Shown: piece after piece, positions 51,181 to 64,000 of the stretch
How the letters are laid out: each line of letters starts with the position of its first letter
Position numbering within the stretch: position 1 is the stretch's first letter
NCBI GenBank assembly: GCA_018806915.1
Contig: JAGKQI010000076.1
Span: 186,001 to 250,000, forward strand
Direction: 5' to 3'
Length of the DNA: 64,000 nucleotides
DNA from: Phytophthora colocasiae
Lineage: Eukaryota; Oomycota; Peronosporomycetes; Peronosporales; Peronosporaceae
Position numbers and translations under genes: made by a program
The notes under the pieces: generated by a model
Told to the model about the DNA's origin: nothing
Databases searched by the model: none
What the model saw: the letters and a program-made list of their open reading frames with translations, nothing else

Positions 51181-51845
51181 TCAGGTCAACCGCGCCCTTG
51201 CGGCGTGGCGGCGCTCAGCGCGTACACACCTTCTACCAGGCCAGGACTACAACTAAGGCCTTTTGCTACTTCTCGTCTCTACTTTCCCTCTCACTGGATG
51301 TAACAAGCAATTTGCTACTTACTACTCGTGGTTCTTGTTGGCAAGCCACACTTTCCACACTAGGCTGCGACTGTAACCCTTATCCTTTGCTTCAAGATAG
51401 AGAGAATTACTATCACACTAGCTCTCGGGGATATTGTCGTCAGCACGTTTGGACTGCCAATCCGCCATCACCACCCTCCCACTGATCGTACACGACTGAC
51501 TATGTTGTGCTGTTTCGACTGGTTGGCGATATTTCGTAGTGTCAGGTGACACTCACTTGGTACGTAACACGTGCGAGTGTTTAGGCATGATTGAAACGCT
51601 AGTGCATATACGAGTGAGCAAGCAGAGCGGTAGGAATCCTTCCGATGGCGGAGTGGTAGGGATCACATACCTCTATAAATTGATACAGTGATGCTGTGGG
51701 TAAGGTGGTGTGGAGGAGAAGGGTGAAACGCGTGAGAGAGCAGAGGGAGGGCAGTGGATGTGTTTTGTGTGTTTGAGAAGGTGAGGCAGCGTTTGTGGTT
51801 TTTGAGGGAGTGAGCGGAACATGTGTTTTTGTTGTGGTTAGGTTA

Positions 51846-51950
<105 letters not shown>

Positions 51951-52615
51951 TCAGGTCAACCGCGCCCTTGCGGCGTGGCGGCGCTCAGCGCGTACACACC
52001 TTCTACCAGGCCAGGACTACAACTAAGGCCTTTTGCTACTTCTCGTCTCTACTTTCCCCTCTCACTGGATGTAACAAGCAATTTGCTACTTACTACTCGT
52101 GGTTCTTGTTGGCAAGCCACACTTTCCACACTAGGCTGCGACTGTAACCCTTATCCTTTGCTTCAAGATAGAGAGAATTACTATCACACTAGCTCTCGGG
52201 GATATTGTCGTCAGCACGTTTGGACTGCCAATCCGCCATCACCACCCTCCCACTGATCGTACACGACTGACTATGTTGTGCTGTTTCGACTGGTTGGCGA
52301 TATTTCGTAGTGTCAGGTGACACTCACTTGGTACGTAACACGTGCGAGTGTTTAGGCATGATTGAAACGCTAGTGCATATACGAGTGAGCAAGCAGAGCG
52401 GTAGGAATCCTTCCGATGGCGGAGTGGTAGGGATCACATACCTCTATAAATTGATACAGTGATGCTGTGGGTAAGGTGGTGTGGAGGAGAAGGGTGAAAC
52501 GCGTGAGAGAGCAGAGGGAGGGCAGTGGATGTGTTTTGTGTGTTTGAGAAGGTGAGGCAGCGTTTGTGGTTTTGAGGGAGTGAGCGGAACATGTGTTTTT
52601 GTTGTGGTTAGGTTA

Positions 52616-52720
<105 letters not shown>

Positions 52721-53385
52721 TCAGGTCAACCGCGCCCTTGCGGCGTGGCGGCGCTCAGCGCGTACACACCTTCTACCAGGCCAGGACTACAACTAAGGCC
52801 TTTTGCTACTTCTCGTCTCTACTTTCCCCTCTCACTGGATGTAACAAGCAATTTGCTACTTACTACTCGTGGTTCTTGTTGGCAAGCCACACTTTCCACA
52901 CTAGGCTGCGACTGTAACCCTTATCCTTTGCTTCAAGATAGAGAAATTACTATCACACTAGCTCTCGGGGATATTGTCGTCAGCACGTTTGGACTGCCAA
53001 TCCGCCATCACCACCCTCCCACTGATCGTACACGACTGACTATGTTGTGCTGTTTCGACTGGTTGGCGATATTTCGTAGTGTCAGGTGACACTCACTTGG
53101 TACGTAACACGTGCGAGTGTTTAGGCATGATTGAAACGCTAGTGCATATACGAGTGAGCAAGCAGAGCGGTAGGAATCCTTCCGATGGCGGAGTGGTAGG
53201 GATCACATACCTCTATAAATTGATACAGTGATGCTGTGGGTAAGGTGGTGTGGAGGAGAAGGGTGAAACGCGTGAGAGAGCAGAGGGAGGGCAGTGGATG
53301 TGTTTTGTGTGTTTGAGAAGGTGAGGCAGCGTTTGTGGTTTTTGAGGGAGTGAGCGGAACATGTGTTTTTGTTGTGGTTAGGTTA

Positions 53386-53490
<105 letters not shown>

Positions 53491-54155
53491 TCAGGTCAAC
53501 CGCGCCCTTGCGGCGTGGCGGCGCTCAGCGCGTACACACCTTCTACCAGGCCAGGACTACAACTAAGGCCTTTTGCTACTTCTCGTCTCTACTTTCCCCT
53601 CTCACTGGATGTAACAAGCAATTTGCTACTTACTACTCGTGGTTCTTGTTGGCAAGCCACACTTTCCACACTAGGCTGCGACTGTAACCCTTATCCTTTG
53701 CTTCAAGATAGAGAGAATTACTATCACACTAGCTCTCGGGGATATTGTCGTCAGCACGTTTGGACTGCCAATCCGCCATCACCACCCTCCCACTGATCGT
53801 ACACGACTGACTATGTTGTGCTGTTTCGACTGGTTGGCGATATTTCGTAGTGTCAGGTGACACTCACTTGGTACGTAACACGTGCGAGTGTTTAGGCATG
53901 ATTGAAACGCTAGTGCATATACGAGTGAGCAAGCAGAGCGGTAGGAATCCTTCCGATGGCGGAGTGGTAGGGATCACATACCTCTATAAATTGATACAGT
54001 GATGCTGTGGGTAAGGTGGTGTGGAGGAGAAGGGTGAAACGCGTGAGAGAGCAGAGGGAGGGCAGTGGATGTGTTTTGTGTGTTTGAGAAGGTGAGGCAG
54101 CGTTTGTGGTTTTTGAGGAGTGAGCGGAACATGTGTTTTTGTTGTGGTTAGGTTA

Positions 54156-54260
<105 letters not shown>

Positions 54261-54926
54261 TCAGGTCAACCGCGCCCTTGCGGCGTGGCGGCGCTCAGCG
54301 CGTACACACCTTCTACCAGGCCAGGACTACAACTAAGGCCTTTTGCTACTTCTCGTCTCTACTTTCCCCTCTCACTGGATGTAACAAGCAATTTGCTACT
54401 TACTACTCGTGGTTCTTGTTGGCAAGCCACACTTTCCACACTAGGCTGCGACTGTAACCCTTATCCTTTGCTTCAAGATAGAGAGAATTACTATCACACT
54501 AGCTCTCGGGGATATTGTCGTCAGCACGTTTGGACTGCCAATCCGCCATCACCACCCTCCCACTGATCGTACACGACTGACTATGTTGTGCTGTTTCGAC
54601 TGGTTGGCGATATTTCGTAGTGTCAGGTGACACTCACTTGGTACGTAACACGTGCGAGTGTTTAGGCATGATTGAAACGCTAGTGCATATACGAGTGAGC
54701 AAGCAGAGCGGTAGGAATCCTTCCGATGGCGGAGTGGTAGGGATCACATACCTCTATAAATTGATACAGTGATGCTGTGGGTAAGGTGGTGTGGAGGAGA
54801 AGGGTGAAACGCGTGAGAGAGCAGAGGGAGGGCAGTGGATGTGTTTTGTGTGTTTGAGAAGGTGAGGCAGCGTTTGTGGTTTTTGAGGGAGTGAGCGGAA
54901 CATGTGTTTTTGTTGTGGTTAGGTTA

Positions 54927-55031
<105 letters not shown>

Positions 55032-55695
55032 TCAGGTCAACCGCGCCCTTGCGGCGTGGCGGCGCTCAGCGCGTACACACCTTCTACCAGGCCAGGACTA
55101 CAACTAAGGCCTTTTGCTACTTCTCGTCTCTACTTTCCCTCTCACTGGATGTAACAAGCAATTTGCTACTTACTACTCGTGGTTCTTGTTGGCAAGCCAC
55201 ACTTTCCACACTAGGCTGCGACTGTAACCCTTATCCTTTGCTTCAAGATAGAGAAATTACTATCACACTAGCTCTCGGGGATATTGTCGTCAGCACGTTT
55301 GGACTGCCAATCCGCCATCACCACCCTCCCACTGATCGTACACGACTGACTATGTTGTGCTGTTTCGACTGGTTGGCGATATTTCGTAGTGTCAGGTGAC
55401 ACTCACTTGGTACGTAACACGTGCGAGTGTTTAGGCATGATTGAAACGCTAGTGCATATACGAGTGAGCAAGCAGAGCGGTAGGAATCCTTCCGATGGCG
55501 GAGTGGTAGGGATCACATACCTCTATAAATTGATACAGTGATGCTGTGGGTAAGGTGGTGTGGAGGAGAAGGGTGAAACGCGTGAGAGAGCAGAGGGAGG
55601 GCAGTGGATGTGTTTTGTGTGTTTGAGAAGGTGAGGCAGCGTTTGTGGTTTTTGAGGGAGTGAGCGGAACATGTGTTTTTGTTGTGGTTAGGTTA

Positions 55696-55800
<105 letters not shown>

Positions 55801-56464
55801 TCAGGTCAACCGCGCCCTTGCGGCGTGGCGGCGCTCAGCGCGTACACACCTTCTACCAGGCCAGGACTACAACTAAGGCCTTTTGCTACTTCTCGTCTCT
55901 ACTTTCCCCTCTCACTGGATGTAACAAGCAATTTGCTACTTACTACTCGTGGTTCTTGTTGGCAAGCCACACTTTCCACACTAGGCTGCGACTGTAACCC
56001 TTATCCTTTGCTTCAAGATAGAGAGAATTACTATCACACTAGCTCTCGGGGATATTGTCGTCAGCACGTTTGGACTGCCAATCCGCCATCACCACCCTCC
56101 CACTGATCGTACACGACTGACTATGTTGTGCTGTTTCGACTGGTTGGCGATATTTCGTAGTGTCAGGTGACACTCACTTGGTACGTAACACGTGCGAGTG
56201 TTTAGGCATGATTGAAACGCTAGTGCATATACGAGTGAGCAAGCAGAGCGGTAGGAATCCTTCCGATGGCGGAGTGGTAGGGATCACATACCTCTATAAA
56301 TTGATACAGTGATGCTGTGGGTAAGGTGGTGTGGAGGAGAAGGGTGAAACGCGTGAGAGAGCAGAGGAGGGCAGTGGATGTGTTTTGTGTGTTTGAGAAG
56401 GTGAGGCAGCGTTTGTGGTTTTGAGGGAGTGAGCGGAACATGTGTTTTTGTTGTGGTTAGGTTA

Positions 56465-56569
<105 letters not shown>

Positions 56570-57235
56570 TCAGGTCAACCGCGCCCTTGCGGCGTGGCGG
56601 CGCTCAGCGCGTACACACCTTCTACCAGGCCAGGACTACAACTAAGGCCTTTTGCTACTTCTCGTCTCTACTTTCCCCTCTCACTGGATGTAACAAGCAA
56701 TTTGCTACTTACTACTCGTGGTTCTTGTTGGCAAGCCACACTTTCCACACTAGGCTGCGACTGTAACCCTTATCCTTTGCTTCAAGATAGAGAGAATTAC
56801 TATCACACTAGCTCTCGGGGATATTGTCGTCAGCACGTTTGGACTGCCAATCCGCCATCACCACCCTCCCACTGATCGTACACGACTGACTATGTTGTGC
56901 TGTTTCGACTGGTTGGCGATATTTCGTAGTGTCAGGTGACACTCACTTGGTACGTAACACGTGCGAGTGTTTAGGCATGATTGAAACGCTAGTGCATATA
57001 CGAGTGAGCAAGCAGAGCGGTAGGAATCCTTCCGATGGCGGAGTGGTAGGGATCACATACCTCTATAAATTGATACAGTGATGCTGTGGGTAAGGTGGTG
57101 TGGAGGAGAAGGGTGAAACGCGTGAGAGAGCAGAGGGAGGGCAGTGGATGTGTTTTGTGTGTTTGAGAAGGTGAGGCAGCGTTTGTGGTTTTTGAGGGAG
57201 TGAGCGGAACATGTGTTTTTGTTGTGGTTAGGTTA

Positions 57236-57340
<105 letters not shown>

Positions 57341-58006
57341 TCAGGTCAACCGCGCCCTTGCGGCGTGGCGGCGCTCAGCGCGTACACACCTTCTACCAGG
57401 CCAGGACTACAACTAAGGCCTTTTGCTACTTCTCGTCTCTACTTTCCCCTCTCACTGGATGTAACAAGCAATTTGCTACTTACTACTCGTGGTTCTTGTT
57501 GGCAAGCCACACTTTCCACACTAGGCTGCGACTGTAACCCTTATCCTTTGCTTCAAGATAGAGAGAATTACTATCACACTAGCTCTCGGGGATATTGTCG
57601 TCAGCACGTTTGGACTGCCAATCCGCCATCACCACCCTCCCACTGATCGTACACGACTGACTATGTTGTGCTGTTTCGACTGGTTGGCGATATTTCGTAG
57701 TGTCAGGTGACACTCACTTGGTACGTAACACGTGCGAGTGTTTAGGCATGATTGAAACGCTAGTGCATATACGAGTGAGCAAGCAGAGCGGTAGGAATCC
57801 TTCCGATGGCGGAGTGGTAGGGATCACATACCTCTATAAATTGATACAGTGATGCTGTGGGTAAGGTGGTGTGGAGGAGAAGGGTGAAACGCGTGAGAGA
57901 GCAGAGGGAGGGCAGTGGATGTGTTTTGTGTGTTTGAGAAGGTGAGGCAGCGTTTGTGGTTTTTGAGGGAGTGAGCGGAACATGTGTTTTTGTTGTGGTT
58001 AGGTTA

Positions 58007-58111
<105 letters not shown>

Positions 58112-58777
58112 TCAGGTCAACCGCGCCCTTGCGGCGTGGCGGCGCTCAGCGCGTACACACCTTCTACCAGGCCAGGACTACAACTAAGGCCTTTTGCTAC
58201 TTCTCGTCTCTACTTTCCCCTCTCACTGGATGTAACAAGCAATTTGCTACTTACTACTCGTGGTTCTTGTTGGCAAGCCACACTTTCCACACTAGGCTGC
58301 GACTGTAACCCTTATCCTTTGCTTCAAGATAGAGAGAATTACTATCACACTAGCTCTCGGGGATATTGTCGTCAGCACGTTTGGACTGCCAATCCGCCAT
58401 CACCACCCTCCCACTGATCGTACACGACTGACTATGTTGTGCTGTTTCGACTGGTTGGCGATATTTCGTAGTGTCAGGTGACACTCACTTGGTACGTAAC
58501 ACGTGCGAGTGTTTAGGCATGATTGAAACGCTAGTGCATATACGAGTGAGCAAGCAGAGCGGTAGGAATCCTTCCGATGGCGGAGTGGTAGGGATCACAT
58601 ACCTCTATAAATTGATACAGTGATGCTGTGGGTAAGGTGGTGTGGAGGAGAAGGGTGAAACGCGTGAGAGAGCAGAGGGAGGGCAGTGGATGTGTTTTGT
58701 GTGTTTGAGAAGGTGAGGCAGCGTTTGTGGTTTTTGAGGGAGTGAGCGGAACATGTGTTTTTGTTGTGGTTAGGTTA

Positions 58778-58882
<105 letters not shown>

Positions 58883-59546
58883 TCAGGTCAACCGCGCCCT
58901 TGCGGCGTGGCGGCGCTCAGCGCGTACACACCTTCTACCAGGCCAGGACTACAACTAAGGCCTTTGCTACTTCTCGTCTCTACTTTCCCCTCTCACTGGA
59001 TGTAACAAGCAATTTGCTACTTACTACTCGTGGTTCTTGTTGGCAAGCCACACTTTCCACACTAGGCTGCGACTGTAACCCTTATCCTTTGCTTCAAGAT
59101 AGAGAGAATTACTATCACACTAGCTCTCGGGGATATTGTCGTCAGCACGTTTGGACTGCCAATCCGCCATCACCACCCTCCCACTGATCGTACACGACTG
59201 ACTATGTTGTGCTGTTTCGACTGGTTGGCGATATTTCGTAGTGTCAGGTGACACTCACTTGGTACGTAACACGTGCGAGTGTTTAGGCATGATTGAAACG
59301 CTAGTGCATATACGAGTGAGCAAGCAGAGCGGTAGGAATCCTTCCGATGGCGGAGTGGTAGGGATCACATACCTCTATAAATTGATACAGTGATGCTGTG
59401 GGTAAGGTGGTGTGGAGGAGAAGGGTGAAACGCGTGAGAGAGCAGAGGGAGGGCAGTGGATGTGTTTTGTGTGTTTGAGAAGGTGAGGCAGCGTTTGTGG
59501 TTTTGAGGGAGTGAGCGGAACATGTGTTTTTGTTGTGGTTAGGTTA

Positions 59547-59651
<105 letters not shown>

Positions 59652-60316
59652 TCAGGTCAACCGCGCCCTTGCGGCGTGGCGGCGCTCAGCGCGTACACAC
59701 CTTCTACCAGGCCAGGACTACAACTAAGGCCTTTTGCTACTTCTCGTCTCTACTTTCCCCTCTCACTGGATGTAACAAGCAATTTGCTACTTACTACTCG
59801 TGGTTCTTGTTGGCAAGCCACACTTTCCACACTAGGCTGCGACTGTAACCCTTATCCTTTGCTTCAAGATAGAGAAATTACTATCACACTAGCTCTCGGG
59901 GATATTGTCGTCAGCACGTTTGGACTGCCAATCCGCCATCACCACCCTCCCACTGATCGTACACGACTGACTATGTTGTGCTGTTTCGACTGGTTGGCGA
60001 TATTTCGTAGTGTCAGGTGACACTCACTTGGTACGTAACACGTGCGAGTGTTTAGGCATGATTGAAACGCTAGTGCATATACGAGTGAGCAAGCAGAGCG
60101 GTAGGAATCCTTCCGATGGCGGAGTGGTAGGGATCACATACCTCTATAAATTGATACAGTGATGCTGTGGGTAAGGTGGTGTGGAGGAGAAGGGTGAAAC
60201 GCGTGAGAGAGCAGAGGGAGGGCAGTGGATGTGTTTTGTGTGTTTGAGAAGGTGAGGCAGCGTTTGTGGTTTTTGAGGGAGTGAGCGGAACATGTGTTTT
60301 TGTTGTGGTTAGGTTA

Positions 60317-60421
<105 letters not shown>

Positions 60422-61087
60422 TCAGGTCAACCGCGCCCTTGCGGCGTGGCGGCGCTCAGCGCGTACACACCTTCTACCAGGCCAGGACTACAACTAAGGC
60501 CTTTTGCTACTTCTCGTCTCTACTTTCCCCTCTCACTGGATGTAACAAGCAATTTGCTACTTACTACTCGTGGTTCTTGTTGGCAAGCCACACTTTCCAC
60601 ACTAGGCTGCGACTGTAACCCTTATCCTTTGCTTCAAGATAGAGAGAATTACTATCACACTAGCTCTCGGGGATATTGTCGTCAGCACGTTTGGACTGCC
60701 AATCCGCCATCACCACCCTCCCACTGATCGTACACGACTGACTATGTTGTGCTGTTTCGACTGGTTGGCGATATTTCGTAGTGTCAGGTGACACTCACTT
60801 GGTACGTAACACGTGCGAGTGTTTAGGCATGATTGAAACGCTAGTGCATATACGAGTGAGCAAGCAGAGCGGTAGGAATCCTTCCGATGGCGGAGTGGTA
60901 GGGATCACATACCTCTATAAATTGATACAGTGATGCTGTGGGTAAGGTGGTGTGGAGGAGAAGGGTGAAACGCGTGAGAGAGCAGAGGGAGGGCAGTGGA
61001 TGTGTTTTGTGTGTTTGAGAAGGTGAGGCAGCGTTTGTGGTTTTTGAGGGAGTGAGCGGAACATGTGTTTTTGTTGTGGTTAGGTTA

Positions 61088-61192
<105 letters not shown>

Positions 61193-61858
61193 TCAGGTCA
61201 ACCGCGCCCTTGCGGCGTGGCGGCGCTCAGCGCGTACACACCTTCTACCAGGCCAGGACTACAACTAAGGCCTTTTGCTACTTCTCGTCTCTACTTTCCC
61301 CTCTCACTGGATGTAACAAGCAATTTGCTACTTACTACTCGTGGTTCTTGTTGGCAAGCCACACTTTCCACACTAGGCTGCGACTGTAACCCTTATCCTT
61401 TGCTTCAAGATAGAGAGAATTACTATCACACTAGCTCTCGGGGATATTGTCGTCAGCACGTTTGGACTGCCAATCCGCCATCACCACCCTCCCACTGATC
61501 GTACACGACTGACTATGTTGTGCTGTTTCGACTGGTTGGCGATATTTCGTAGTGTCAGGTGACACTCACTTGGTACGTAACACGTGCGAGTGTTTAGGCA
61601 TGATTGAAACGCTAGTGCATATACGAGTGAGCAAGCAGAGCGGTAGGAATCCTTCCGATGGCGGAGTGGTAGGGATCACATACCTCTATAAATTGATACA
61701 GTGATGCTGTGGGTAAGGTGGTGTGGAGGAGAAGGGTGAAACGCGTGAGAGAGCAGAGGGAGGGCAGTGGATGTGTTTTGTGTGTTTGAGAAGGTGAGGC
61801 AGCGTTTGTGGTTTTTGAGGGAGTGAGCGGAACATGTGTTTTTGTTGTGGTTAGGTTA

Positions 61859-61963
<105 letters not shown>

Positions 61964-62319
61964 TCAGGTCAACCGCGCCCTTGCGGCGTGGCGGCGCTCA
62001 GCGCGTACACACCTTCTACCAGGCCAGGACTACAACTAAGGCCTTTTGCTACTTCTCGTCTCTACTTTCCCCTCTCACTGGATGTAACAAGCAATTTGCT
62101 ACTTACTACTCGTGGTTCTTGTTGGCAAGCCACACTTTCCACACTAGGCTGCGACTGTAACCCTTATCCTTTGCTTCAAGATAGAGAATTACTATCACAC
62201 TAGCTCTCGGGGATATTGTCGTCAGCACGTTTGGACTGCCAATCCGCCATCACCACCCTCCCACTGATCGTACACGACTGACTATGTTGTGCTGTTTCGA
62301 CTGGTTGGCGATATTTCGT

Positions 62320-62335
62320 AGTGTCAGGTGACACT
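62320..62335. promoter_or_regulatory. 16-bp palindrome AGTGTCAGGTGACACT (representative copy)
   Basis: Two perfect 7-bp arms around GG, present about 310 bp upstream of each tRNA in the array. It could be a dimeric protein site (it contains CAGGTG and TGACAC) or a small hairpin. Confidence 0.5.
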
Positions 62336-62349
62336 CACTTGGTACGTAA

Positions 62350-62355
62350 CACGTG
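62350..62355. promoter_or_regulatory. CACGTG motif upstream of tRNA (representative copy)
   Basis: A G-box/E-box palindrome 280 bp before the tRNA. It is altered to CCCGTG in ten units, and lost in one, all between 20.3 and 35.5 kb. CACGTG is a bHLH-type site in many eukaryotes; function here is inferred only. Confidence 0.4.
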
Positions 62356-62455
62356 CGAGTGTTTAGGCATGATTGAAACGCTAGTGCATATACGAGTGAG
62401 CAAGCAGAGCGGTAGGAATCCTTCCGATGGCGGAGTGGTAGGGATCACATACCTC

Positions 62456-62461
62456 TATAAA
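62456..62461 (+). promoter_or_regulatory. TATAAA element upstream of tRNA (representative copy)
   Basis: CTCTATAAATTG, 174 bp before the tRNA, conserved in all units read and in the inverted arm. It is too far upstream to be a normal pol III TATA for the tRNA. It could serve a separate transcript across the leader. Confidence 0.35.
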
Positions 62462-62627
62462 TTGATACAGTGATGCTGTGGGTAAGGTGGTGTGGAGGAG
62501 AAGGGTGAAACGCGTGAGAGAGCAGAGGGAGGGCAGTGGATGTGTTTTGTGTGTTTGAGAAGGTGAGGCAGCGTTTGTGGTTTTTGAGGGAGTGAGCGGA
62601 ACATGTGTTTTTGTTGTGGTTAGGTTA

Positions 62628-62732
<105 letters not shown>

Positions 62733-63399
62733 TCAGGTCAACCGCGCCCTTGCGGCGTGGCGGCGCTCAGCGCGTACACACCTTCTACCAGGCCAGGACT
62801 ACAACTAAGGCCTTTTGCTACTTCTCGTCTCTACTTTCCCCTCTCACTGGATGTAACAAGCAATTTGCTACTTACTACTCGTGGTTCTTGTTGGCAAGCC
62901 ACACTTTCCACACTAGGCTGCGACTGTAACCCTTATCCTTTGCTTCAAGATAGAGAAATTACTATCACACTAGCTCTCGGGGATATTGTCGTCAGCACGT
63001 TTGGACTGCCAATCCGCCATCACCACCCTCCCACTGATCGTACACGACTGACTATGTTGTGCTGTTTCGACTGGTTGGCGATATTTCGTAGTGTCAGGTG
63101 ACACTCACTTGGTACGTAACACGTGCGAGTGTTTAGGCATGATTGAAACGCTAGTGCATATACGAGTGAGCAAGCAGAGCGGTAGGAATCCTTCCGATGG
63201 CGGAGTGGTAGGGATCACATACCTCTATAAATTGATACAGTGATGCTGTGGGTAAGGTGGTGTGGAGGAGAAGGGTGAAACGCGTGAGAGAGCAGAGGGA
63301 GGGCAGTGGATGTGTTTTGTGTGTTTGAGAAGGTGAGGCAGCGTTTGTGGTTTTTGAGGGAGTGAGCGGAACATGTGTTTTTGTTGTGGTTAGGTTAGC

Positions 63400-63420
63400 G
63401 GCCTAGTGGTCTAGTGGTAT
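63400..63420 (+). pseudogene. tRNA-Pro truncated at the array edge
   Basis: Only the first 21 nt (acceptor 5' strand, A box and D-loop) remain before unrelated sequence starts. The break falls just before the ATGATTCTCG that begins the second half of the D-arm. Confidence 0.95.
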
Positions 63421-64000
63421 TGTAATATGCCTGACTTGCAGAAGGGCGCGGATCTGGGATCTACCGTCCCACAGCAGCCAAGGCATGGAAGAATCCTACC
63501 AGTGACTTCGAAGTGGCTCGCTGGAGCACCAATGAGAGAGACGCTCGCGAACATGCAGGCAGACAGGCCTACGTTGAAGCTACGACTGACTGGGATGCCA
63601 GACGAACGCAATGGCGGACTGGACAGTCATTCTCGAATCGACCGGGTGGGAAGCAGTTGCGAATTGACCAAGTAGGAAGGAGTCGCGAGACCCACTCCAA
63701 ACGACGAACGACCAGTGAAGTGTAGCTGAAGGTGGAGACAACCACAAGTGGAACCTGAGGGAACTGCTTACAAACGACGAACGAAGCCAGTGGCTGAGAG
63801 CTACTGAAGGTTGAGACAACAACGAGTGGCATCCAACGGGACCGCTCTAAACGACGAACGAAGTGGAGACAACCACGAGTGGAGTCCGAGGACCCGCTCT
63901 AAACGACGAACGAAGTCAGTAGCGAGCGAGCTGCTGCATAGCTGAGCGACCAGGCGGATCAGTAGAACTAGTTGGGTTCTCAGGCGGTGGCGTCTGTGGC
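63421..64000. other. Unique right flank, possible 5' end of another LTR element
   Basis: The sequence starts TGTAATATGCC directly at the tRNA break, the same TGTAA start as the gypsy LTR, so it may be the 5' end of an unrelated LTR element that integrated in the tRNA gene. The rest of such an element, and the second target copy, would lie beyond the window. Short frames exist (for example 63427-63675) but show no domain. I do not recognise a gene here. Confidence 0.4.
63697..63915 (+). repeat. Irregular ~52-77-bp repeats centred on AAACGACGAACGA
   Basis: The motif starts at 63699, 63772, 63849 and 63901. Between copies a second word, GGTGGAGACAACCACAAGTGG and variants, recurs three times. 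Spacing is uneven (73, 77, 52), so this is a decayed or composite tandem repeat. Confidence 0.8.

Overview
The window is eukaryotic nuclear DNA, most likely from an oomycete (Phytophthora or downy-mildew relative). The grounds are four short phase-0 introns (55-199 bp) with GT/AG ends and CTAAC-type branch sites, a chromodomain Ty3/gypsy element, and a Mutator-like transposase with FAR1-type, SWIM and Ulp1 domains. The lineage is inferred from style, not proven. There is no bacterial gene structure.

The dominant feature is a tandem array of a ~770-bp unit, each unit carrying one tRNA-Pro(UGG) gene. On the + strand the main array runs from 14432 to 63420 and has 61 complete repeat intervals. 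The window holds 59 full-length 72-nt tRNA genes (58 on +, 1 on -), one copy with a 1-nt deletion, three copies with the same 46-nt internal deletion, and a last copy cut after 21 nt. Each full gene has a perfect cloverleaf, A and B boxes and a TTTT pol III terminator 4 nt downstream. Some units carry one or two extra copies of a ~169-bp internal subrepeat (units of ~940 and ~1107 bp). The rest vary by SNPs and homopolymer lengths.

The left end is rearranged. Positions 1-210 are unrelated DNA with the start of an unrecognised reading frame on the - strand. Positions 211-1353 are array DNA in inverted orientation and 1354-2086 are array DNA in + orientation, so the two arms form a 733-bp inverted repeat with a 232-bp spacer and head-to-head tRNA genes. 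The first + unit is split by a Mutator-like element (2087-14422) with a 9-bp target duplication (ATAGAGAAA) and imperfect ~26-bp terminal inverted repeats. Its single gene encodes a FAR1-type zinc domain, MULE DDE transposase, SWIM finger, Gln-rich 7-residue repeats and an Ulp1/C48 protease domain. A frameshift separates the protease His/Asp from its Gln/Cys.

A 7657-bp chromodomain Ty3/gypsy retrotransposon (4090-11746) sits inside the transposase gene, in the DDE domain. It has apparently identical 309-bp LTRs and a 5-bp duplication (ACCTG). Its gag and pol are joined by a canonical A AAA AAC -1 frameshift site, yet the body has two other frameshifts and a nonsense codon. A 531-codon antisense frame overlaps the integrase tail and chromodomain. 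The order of events is array, then MULE insertion, then gypsy insertion. At the right edge the array stops inside a tRNA D-loop and unrelated DNA starting TGTAA follows, with four AAACGACGAACGA-centred repeats.
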